Assembly: GCA_900550685.1 (NCBI GenBank)
Contig: URTS01000067.1
Coordinates: 1 to 10,378 of the forward strand
Direction: 5' to 3'
Length of the DNA: 10,378 nucleotides
DNA from: an uncultured Oscillibacter sp.
GTDB taxonomy: Bacteria > Bacillota > Clostridia > Oscillospirales > Oscillospiraceae
Shown piece by piece: positions 6,300 through 10,378 of the stretch; positions within the stretch are counted from its first letter, which is position 1, and every line of letters starts with the position of its first letter. The notes under the pieces were generated by a model that did not search any database, was not told where the DNA came from, and saw only the letters and a list, made by a program, of their open reading frames with translations. The translations under genes were made by a program, and so were the position numbers.

Positions 6300-6326
6300 G
6301 GGGAAGTTTTCCTTTTCCTCTGGAAA

Positions 6327-6335
6327 TGTGGAAAA
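6327..6335 (-). promoter_or_regulatory. DnaA box TTTTCCACA
   Basis: A perfect consensus match on the minus strand, nearest to the dnaA stop codon. Confidence 0.85.
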
Positions 6336-6354
6336 AACGGTATACACTTTGTAT

Positions 6355-6376
6355 AGGAAAAGGGGGCACTTTTCCT
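6355..6376. repeat. Hairpin immediately after the dnaA stop codon
   Basis: AGGAAAAG (6355-6362) and CTTTTCCT (6369-6376) pair perfectly around GGGGCA, directly adjoining the dnaA stop. A second small inverted repeat follows in the direction of transcription (TATAC 6341-6345 with GTATA 6351-6355), and then a T6 run on the minus strand. It could act as a weak terminator of dnaA or as an RNA-end stabiliser. The stems are A/T-rich, so strong termination is doubtful. Confidence 0.45.
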
Positions 6377-7696
6377 TCAGTGGCGGTTATTGATATTGGT
6401 CTTGATCTCCTTTACCGTTTCGGCAAAGGCGGGGTCCTTTTTCATCTGCTTTTCGACCTGCTTCAAGGAGTAGAGCACCGTGGAGTGGTCCCGGTTGTCA
6501 AAGACCTTGCCAATCTCTACCACCGGCAGGTTGGTCATGCTGCGGATCAGGTACATGGCGATCTGGCGGGCGGCCACGGCGTCCTTTACACGCTGCTGGC
6601 CGCAGATGATCTCTTTTTCAATGCCGTAGTACTTGCTGATGTAGTCCAGGATATTGTCCGGCGTGGGGATGTACTCATTACTCTTTTTCAGAATGTCCTG
6701 CATGGCCCGGGTGACGGTGGCCTCGTCGGCCTCGTTGCCCAGCAGGTCCTTGTAGGCCAGGATCTTGTTGACGGTGCCCTCCAACTGCCGGACGTTGGCG
6801 GTGACGTTTTCCGCGATGTAGCTGGCGATCTTATCCGGCAGGTCCATGCCCAGGGCCACCGCCTTGTTCTTCACGATGGCCAACCGGGTCTCAAAGTCCG
6901 GGGGCGTTACGTCCGCCAGCAGGCCCCACTCGAACCGGGTGCGGAGCCGGTCGTCCAGCAGGGTCATCTCAGAGGGCGGACGGTCCGAGGTCAGCACGAT
7001 CTGCTTGCCGGACTCGTAAAGGTTATTGAAGGTATGGAAGAACTCGTTCTGGACCTGCTCCTTGCCAGCTACGAACTGCACGTCGTCCACCAGCAGCAGA
7101 TCGGCTTCCCGGTATTTGGCCCGGAATTCGCTGCCCCGGCCGGCCCGGATCAGCTCGATGAACTCGTTGATGAAGTCGTCGCCCTTGATATAGACGATCT
7201 TGGCGTTGCGGTCGTTTTTGCGGATGACGTTGGCAATGGCGTACAGCAGGTGGGTCTTGCCCAGGCCGGAGTCACCGTAGATCAGCAGGGGGTTGTAGTT
7301 CTGGGCGGGATGCTCCGCCACCGCCATGGAGGCGGCATAGGCCAGCTTGTTGCTGGGGCCCACCACGAAGGTATCGAAGGTGAACTCCGCGGAGGTGAAC
7401 CGCTCGTTCTGGTGGGTCTGGGCGCCGCCCCCCTGAAACTCCGCCAGTTCGTCGGAATCCAGGATCCGGACGTCGAACTCTACGGAGAAGATGTCCAGCA
7501 GTACGGCCTTGATGTTCTTTACAAACAGGGATTCGATATATCGTTTCTTAAAGTCGTTGGGGCAGTGTAGGTAGAAGGTATTGTCCCGGATGTCCACCGC
7601 CGTCAGCTCGTCGAACCAGGTGGTGATGGTGGTTTCCGAGAGATCCTTCTTCAGCTGCTGAAGGACGTTGGTCCATACATCAGCGACAGAATTCAA
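6377..7696 (-). CDS. dnaA: Chromosomal replication initiator DnaA
   Basis: The initiator ATPase that binds DnaA boxes and opens oriC. Numbered from the TTG start (439 aa), an N-terminal helicase-loader-interaction domain covers about residues 1-80 (NSVADVWTNVLQQLKKDL). A short linker contains QGGGAQTHQ, and the AAA+ domain follows from about 100. The AAA+ domain has Walker A GDSGLGKTH (141-149), Walker B LLLVDD (200-205), and box VII LRTRFEWG carrying the arginine finger. The C-terminal helix-turn-helix ends in the DnaA signature DHSTVLYS (403-410). Start choice: an in-frame GTG at 7705 is possible, but the strong ribosome site GAGAGGTG at 7703-7710 includes that GTG and sits 6 nt before the TTG at 7694-7696. 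TTG is therefore the better start, and gives the family-like MNSVADVW beginning. A strong promoter lies at 7743-7771. Confidence 0.98.
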   Translation of the reverse strand: MNSVADVWTNVLQQLKKDLSETTITTWFDELTAVDIRDNTFYLHCPNDFKKRYIESLFVKNIKAVLLDIFSVEFDVRILDSDELAEFQGGGAQTHQNERFTSAEFTFDTFVVGPSNKLAYAASMAVAEHPAQNYNPLLIYGDSGLGKTHLLYAIANVIRKNDRNAKIVYIKGDDFINEFIELIRAGRGSEFRAKYREADLLLVDDVQFVAGKEQVQNEFFHTFNNLYESGKQIVLTSDRPPSEMTLLDDRLRTRFEWGLLADVTPPDFETRLAIVKNKAVALGMDLPDKIASYIAENVTANVRQLEGTVNKILAYKDLLGNEADEATVTRAMQDILKKSNEYIPTPDNILDYISKYYGIEKEIICGQQRVKDAVAARQIAMYLIRSMTNLPVVEIGKVFDNRDHSTVLYSLKQVEKQMKKDPAFAETVKEIKTNINNRH

Positions 7697-7702
7697 ATGA
7701 AA

Positions 7703-7710
7703 CACCTCTC
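7703..7710 (-). promoter_or_regulatory. dnaA ribosome binding site supporting the TTG start
   Basis: GAGAGGTG on the minus strand is one base off the perfect AGGAGGTG anti-16S match and lies 6 nt before TTG at 7696. It overlaps the alternative GTG at 7705, which has only a weak purine stretch upstream. Confidence 0.7.
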
Positions 7711-7742
7711 TTGTTGATTAAAGGTCAAAATCGCACGGATGT

Positions 7743-7771
7743 ATTATACCAAAAAACCACGGGGCAGGCAA
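7743..7771 (-). promoter_or_regulatory. dnaA promoter (housekeeping sigma type)
   Basis: The -10 box is a perfect TATAAT (7743-7748) with an extended -10 TGG directly before it. A 17-bp spacer separates it from the -35 TTGCCT (7766-7771). Transcription would start near 7736, giving a leader of about 40 nt before the TTG codon. Confidence 0.82.
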
Positions 7772-7891
7772 CACTTATTCTAATTATAAAGATCAATTTT
7801 TTGCAGGCTGCGCGCAACAAAATATGGGAATCCTATACAGAAAACACACCACATCTGTAAAAATCCGGGGGAAGAGGGCGTAAATGGTGAT

Positions 7892-7947
7892 GTTTTTTGA
7901 AAAAAGGGCAACTTTTTCTTGACAGAAATTAAAAAAGTATGTATACT
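7892..7947 (+). promoter_or_regulatory. rpmH operon promoter with upstream A/T tracts
   Basis: A near-consensus promoter with -35 TTGACA (7919-7924), a 17-bp spacer and -10 TATACT (7942-7947). Upstream are T6 (7893-7898), A6 (7900-7905) and T5 (7913-7917) tracts that resemble an UP element, as expected for a strong ribosomal-protein promoter. The predicted start is near 7954. It diverges from the dnaA promoter; the two -35 boxes are about 150 bp apart. The sequence between them (7772-7891) has A/T-rich patches and a TACAG/CTGTA inverted repeat (7836-7840, 7855-7859), but no DnaA box that I could find. Confidence 0.85.
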
Positions 7948-7953
7948 AAGCGG

Positions 7954-8053
7954 TGCGTCATAAGGACGCGCTGAACAGCTTACTGCTCCGCCGCTTCTGC
8001 GGCGGTGTCGAGTAAATGCCGCCGCAAGGCGGACGGAAATCTGACAGGAGGTG
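7954..8053 (+). promoter_or_regulatory. Structured rpmH leader with mutually exclusive hairpins
   Basis: The roughly 100-nt leader folds into a first hairpin, GCGTC (7955-7959) with GACGC (7965-7969). Then come four interacting segments. Segment 1 is CCGCCGC (7988-7994). Segment 2 is GCGGCGG (7999-8005). Segment 3, CCGCCGC (8019-8025), is identical to segment 1. Segment 4 is GGCGG (8028-8032). Pairing 1:2 (loop TTCT) and 3:4 (GCAA tetraloop) can be replaced by 2:3. No T-run follows, so classical termination is unlikely. The ribosome site AGGAGGTG (8046-8053) lies just after the last hairpin. Control of L34 synthesis or RNA stability is possible but unproven. Confidence 0.5.
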
Positions 8054-8060
8054 TCTCAAC

Positions 8061-8201
8061 ATGGCAACGAAACGTACCTATCAGCCCAAGAAGCTCCATG
8101 GCCAGAAGGTCCACGGCTTCCGTAAGAGAATGGCTACCGCCAACGGCCGCAAGGTCCTGGCTCGCCGCCGCGCCAAGGGCCGTGCCCGCCTGAGCTACTA
8201 A
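8061..8201 (+). CDS. rpmH: Large ribosomal subunit protein bL34
   Basis: A 46-aa, strongly basic protein of the 50S subunit. It has the L34 signature: KRTYQPKK at residues 4-11, HGFRKRMAT at 18-26, [14 protein letters not shown] at 28-41, and the C-terminal LSY. It is two residues longer at the N-terminus than the common MKRTYQP form. The ATG at 8061 follows a perfect AGGAGGTG by 7 nt. An in-frame ATG at 8016 would add 15 residues but has no ribosome site and lies inside a leader hairpin. Transcription comes from a near-consensus promoter about 110 nt upstream. rnpA follows after a 148-nt spacer containing hairpins. Confidence 0.98.
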   Translation: MATKRTYQPKKLHGQKVHGFRKRMATANGRKVLARRRAKGRARLSY

Positions 8202-8349
8202 GAAGGGCCCATGTGCGGGAGACACCTGAACAATGTCCTTTAGGGACGGTGGGACTGGAAGCGTCCTCCGTCCCTGGAATTGTATCCGTGGATAGATTCC
8301 CGGAGTCCAAAAAGGACCGTGTTTCAGGCGGAAAGGACAGGGAAGGACT
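8202..8349 (+). other. Hairpin-rich rpmH-rnpA spacer
   Basis: Three successive stems are visible in the transcript. GGGACGG (8243-8249) pairs with CCGTCCC (8268-8274) with an inner GGAC/GTCC stem (8252-8255, 8263-8266). GGAAT/ATTCC (8276-8280, 8296-8300) encloses ATCC/GGAT. GTCC/GGAC (8305-8308, 8314-8317) has an A5 loop. None ends in a T-run. They could trim or protect the abundant rpmH part of a shared transcript, giving more L34 than RnpA. No reading frame of note is present. Confidence 0.5.
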
Positions 8350-8694
8350 ATGAAAGCAGCGGTGACGCTGAAAGAGAATTATGAGTTCCGGCGGCTGTAT
8401 CAGAAGGGGGCCTCCGCAGTGAGTCCCGCCATGGTGCTCTACTGCCGGAAAAACCGGCTGGGACGCAACCGCCTGGGGCTGGTGTCCTCCACCAAGCTGG
8501 GCCACGCCGTGGTGCGCAACCGCTGCCGCCGCCGTCTGCGGGAGGTTTACCGCCTCCACACGCCGGAGCTGAAGCAGGGGTATGACATCATTCTGGTGGC
8601 CCGAACCCGGACGGCCTATGCCCCGTGGCCGGAGCTGCAGAAGCAGTTTGTAAAGCTCTGCCGGAAGCTGGAACTGCTGGAGGAGCCGAAATGA
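8350..8694 (+). CDS. rnpA: Ribonuclease P protein component
   Basis: A 114-aa basic protein that binds the RNase P RNA and helps it recognise and cleave the 5' leader of pre-tRNA. It shows the family's N-terminal [14 protein letters not shown] (residues 7-20), the strand [14 protein letters not shown] (41-54), and the RNR signature [15 protein letters not shown] at 54-68, with Arg56-Asn57-Arg58 as the core. Then come GYDIILVAR (77-85) and a C-terminal helix. Length is normal. The ATG at 8350 follows AGGGAAGG. The TGA stop overlaps the yidD start codon (ATGA), so the two are translationally coupled. The gene is probably transcribed from the rpmH promoter. Confidence 0.96.
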   Translation: MKAAVTLKENYEFRRLYQKGASAVSPAMVLYCRKNRLGRNRLGLVSSTKLGHAVVRNRCRRRLREVYRLHTPELKQGYDIILVARTRTAYAPWPELQKQFVKLCRKLELLEEPK

Positions 8695-8900
8695 AGCGGC
8701 TTCTGCTGGCGCTGGTGCGGTTTTACCGCGCTGCCATCTCTCCCTTCCGGCCGCCCTGCTGCCGGTTTACCCCCACCTGTTCCCAATATGCCCTGGAGGC
8801 CATTGAAAAGTACGGCGCCCTGAAGGGCGGCTGGCTGGCCTTCCGCCGCATCCTGCGCTGCAATCCCTTCCACAAAGGCGGCTACGACCCCGTTCCCTGA
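8691..8900 (+). CDS. yidD: Membrane protein insertion efficiency factor YidD
   Basis: A 69-aa protein that assists YidC-dependent insertion of membrane proteins at the inner face of the membrane. An amphipathic N-terminus ([18 protein letters not shown]) precedes the signature [11 protein letters not shown] at residues 24-34. [15 protein letters not shown] follows at 46-60, then the usual HKGGYDPVP ending. Cysteines are at 23, 24, 30 and 57. An upstream in-frame extension from 8625 lies inside rnpA and is rejected: the ATG at 8691 overlaps the rnpA stop by 4 nt, has GGAGGAG just before it, and gives the normal family length. yidC follows after 29 nt. Confidence 0.97.
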   Translation: MKRLLLALVRFYRAAISPFRPPCCRFTPTCSQYALEAIEKYGALKGGWLAFRRILRCNPFHKGGYDPVP

Positions 8901-8929
8901 TTCAAAAGAATATCGGAGGAAAGACAAGA

Positions 8930-10084
8930 ATGTCCACCATTGGTTACTACATTTGCGTACCCTTTGCCTGGCTGGTCCGTCTGTTCTACAACCTGACGGG
9001 CTCCTATGGCGTGGCCCTGATTCTGTTCACTCTGGTCATCAAGCTGATCCTGCTGCCCTTCCAAATGAAATCCAAGAAGAGCATGCTGCGGATGAACCGC
9101 CTCAGCGGACAGATGAAGGACATCCAGAAGCGCTATGCCAACAACCAGATGAAAATGAATGAGGAGATGCAGAAGCTCTATGCCGAGGAGGGGATCAACC
9201 CCATGAGCGGCTGTCTCTGGAGCTTTATTCCCCTGCCCATCCTCATTGCCCTGTACTCCATCATCCGCCAGCCCATCACCCACTTCATGATGCTCTCCAA
9301 GGACGCGCTGGAAGGCCTGATCCAGACCGCCACCACTGCCGGCGTCAACATGAGCAACATCGTGATGATGAAAGACGGCGTTGCCGCCGTCGGCAAGGAC
9401 GGCTTCACCCAGCTGGCCTCCTACGGCCAGATCAACCTGGTGAAGGCCGTGCAGGAGCTGGGCCTGGCCACGCCGGACGGCTGGTTCAACGTGAACTACA
9501 AGTTCATCGGCCTGGACCTCACCGCCACCCCCTGGGAGTACATCAAGGACTTCTCCTTTACCTGGGCGGTCATCGGCGTGGTGCTGATCCCCATTTTGGC
9601 GGGTCTGTCCCAGTTCATCCTCAGCAAGATCACCATGAAGTCCCAGCCCCAGGCTGATGCCACTGCCGCTTCCATGAAGTCCATGATGTACATGATGCCT
9701 CTGATGAGCGTCTACATCGCCTTCGTCATGCCTGCGGCACTGGGCGTGTACTGGATCGCCCAGAGCGTGTTCTCCCTGATCCAGGAGGTCGTGCTCAACA
9801 AGACACTTAACGCCAAGCTGGAAGCCGAGGAGGAGACCCGTTTCCAGGCCCGCCAGGCTGACCGGCAGAAGCGCATGGAGGAAGCCCGCGTTCTGGAACA
9901 GCAGAGAAAGCAGGAAGAGCAGAAGAAAAAGACCCTGCGTGAAAAGCAGCAGGCCGCCCAGGCGGCCAAAGCCGCCAAGGCCGCTAAGGCTGCCACCAGC
10001 ACCACCGAGGCAGGCCGGGTGGGGGACCGCCCCTATGCCCGCGGCCGCGCCTACAAGGCGGACCGCTATGACGAAACAAAATAA
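8930..10084 (+). CDS. yidC: Membrane protein insertase YidC/Oxa1
   Basis: A 384-aa insertase that folds and inserts membrane proteins alone or with SecYEG. Like other Gram-positive members it lacks the large periplasmic domain of E. coli YidC. Membrane segments appear at about residues 5-20 and 26-46, then 95-115 (WSFIPLPILIALYSII), 209-231, and a pair within 252-288 (MYMMPLMSVYIAFV, then ALGVYWIAQSVFSLIQ). The positively charged residue in the hydrophilic groove seems to be Lys38 (TLVIKLILLPF) where SpoIIIJ has Arg. The 47-93 region forms the cytoplasmic coiled hairpin. A loop of about 90 residues (118-208) lies on the outside. The tail from about 295 is a charged coiled coil, followed by AAKAAKAAKAA and a basic end. 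The ATG at 8930 follows GGAGGA. Its TAA stop overlaps the ribosome site of jag. Confidence 0.96.
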   Translation: MSTIGYYICVPFAWLVRLFYNLTGSYGVALILFTLVIKLILLPFQMKSKKSMLRMNRLSGQMKDIQKRYANNQMKMNEEMQKLYAEEGINPMSGCLWSFIPLPILIALYSIIRQPITHFMMLSKDALEGLIQTATTAGVNMSNIVMMKDGVAAVGKDGFTQLASYGQINLVKAVQELGLATPDGWFNVNYKFIGLDLTATPWEYIKDFSFTWAVIGVVLIPILAGLSQFILSKITMKSQPQADATAASMKSMMYMMPLMSVYIAFVMPAALGVYWIAQSVFSLIQEVVLNKTLNAKLEAEEETRFQARQADRQKRMEEARVLEQQRKQEEQKKKTLREKQQAAQAAKAAKAAKAATSTTEAGRVGDRPYARGRAYKADRYDETK

Positions 10085-10093
10085 GGAGCCGTT

Positions 10094-10378
10094 ATGAGAC
10101 AGTTTATCGATGTAACGGGTAAGACCGAGGACGAGGCGATCAGCCGCGCGTTGGAGCAGCTGAAGCTGGACCGGGACGATGTGTCTGTTGAGATCCTGGA
10201 GCGGGCAAAGGCCGGCTTCCTGGGTCTGGGCAGCTGCCCTGCAAAGGTTCGCGTCAGCTACGGTGAGGACGATGCGCCCGCCCCGGAGCAGCCCAAGGTT
10301 ATGGAAAAGGTCCGGGAGGACAAGCCGAAGGCCGAAAAGCCCAAGGCAGATAAGCCCCGGACGGAAAAGAAGCCGGCT
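10094..10378 (+). CDS. jag: Jag/KhpB RNA-binding protein, N-terminal part (cut by window edge)
   Basis: The first 95 codons of the gene that follows yidC in most Firmicutes. The N-terminal Jag_N domain is complete. It runs from IDVTGKTEDEAISRALEQL (residues 5-23), through VSVEILERAKAGFLGLGS (30-47), to PAKVRVSY (49-56). After residue 60 a Pro/Lys/Glu-rich linker begins (repeats of the KPKAEKPKADKP type) and continues off the right edge. The KH and R3H nucleic-acid-binding domains that define the family must lie beyond the window. KhpB/Jag pairs with KhpA in other Firmicutes to bind RNA and influence cell elongation. The ATG at 10094 follows AAGGAG, which starts within the yidC stop, so yidC and jag are one operon. 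Confidence 0.93.
   Translation, partial: MRQFIDVTGKTEDEAISRALEQLKLDRDDVSVEILERAKAGFLGLGSCPAKVRVSYGEDDAPAPEQPKVMEKVREDKPKAEKPKADKPRTEKKPA

Larger units (their letters stand above)
6029..6376. other. oriC: Replication origin oriC (dnaA-dnaN intergenic region)
   Basis: This 348-bp spacer has the two parts of a bacterial origin. A cluster of DnaA boxes occupies 6190-6335: four perfect TTTTCCACA sites (three on the minus strand, one on the plus) plus two one-mismatch sites, TTCTCCACA (6245-6253, minus) and TTTCCCACA (6275-6283, plus). Next to it on the dnaN side is an A/T-rich stretch at 6124-6173 suited to unwinding, containing a TAG/TAA-rich segment. Another direct repeat, GAAGTTTTCC, occurs at 6270-6279 and 6303-6312, exactly 33 bp apart. 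The part nearest dnaN (6050-6115) is GC-rich. I found no matching box in the dnaA-rpmH spacer, so the origin appears to lie on one side of dnaA, unlike the bipartite B. subtilis origin. Confidence 0.93.

Noticed and set aside
6287..7570. 427-codon open frame on the plus strand
   Set aside because: It is antisense to dnaA, starts inside oriC and is a by-product of dnaA codon usage.
7836..7859. TACAG/CTGTA inverted repeat as a repressor operator between the divergent promoters
   Set aside because: Arms are only 5 bp with a 14-bp spacer, which is too weak to call. It is mentioned only as content of the spacer.
8016..8060. In-frame ATG that would lengthen L34 by 15 residues
   Set aside because: It has no ribosome site, sits in a hairpin, and the ATG at 8061 has a perfect AGGAGGTG and gives the normal L34 length.
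8625..8690. Upstream extension of YidD
   Set aside because: It lies within rnpA. The standard YidD length and the ATGA overlap support the start at 8691.

Overview
The window is the chromosomal replication-origin neighbourhood of a GC-rich member of the Clostridia. The gene order dnaA-dnaN-yaaA-recF-remB-gyrB, with rpmH-rnpA-yidD-yidC-jag diverging from it, is the classic Firmicutes origin layout. The high GC coding sequence, and the wording of DnaA, L34 and GyrB, suggest the Oscillospiraceae/Ruminococcaceae side of the class. That family-level placement is an inference, not something the sequence proves.

Layout, left to right. Positions 1-2716 carry a leftward gene group. In transcription order it is a 51-aa two-helix membrane protein, a small PH-domain protein, a hydrophobic membrane protein, the DUF370 protein RemB, and the N-terminal 457 codons of gyrB, which runs off the left edge. 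Positions 2717-3403 hold about 690 bp with no convincing gene but many perfect inverted repeats, most likely a dispersed non-coding repeat or a mosaic of them. Positions 3404-6028 hold recF, yaaA (S4 domain), a 64-aa membrane protein and dnaN, all leftward and tightly packed or overlapping. Positions 6029-6376 are oriC: four perfect TTTTCCACA DnaA boxes, two weaker ones and an A/T-rich unwinding candidate on the dnaN side. Positions 6377-7696 are dnaA, which very probably starts at TTG. Positions 7697-8060 hold the divergent dnaA and rpmH promoters and a structured rpmH leader. Positions 8061-10378 hold rpmH, rnpA, yidD, yidC and the start of jag/khpB, all rightward.

The leftward genes make the initiator (DnaA), the sliding clamp (DnaN), a gap-repair loader (RecF) and the supercoiling enzyme (GyrB). 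The rightward genes make a ribosomal protein, the protein part of RNase P, and the membrane-protein insertion machinery (YidD, YidC), followed by the RNA-binding protein Jag.

Most of the window is ordinary and conserved. The parts worth a second look are: the 690-bp structured spacer; the lineage-specific small membrane and PH genes placed between core replication genes; a four-segment, mutually exclusive hairpin arrangement in the rpmH leader; the possible DnaA-trio next to the outermost DnaA box; and an isoleucine at a normally lysine position just after the GyrB TOPRIM motif. I saw no tRNA, rRNA, CRISPR array, transposase or prophage gene.
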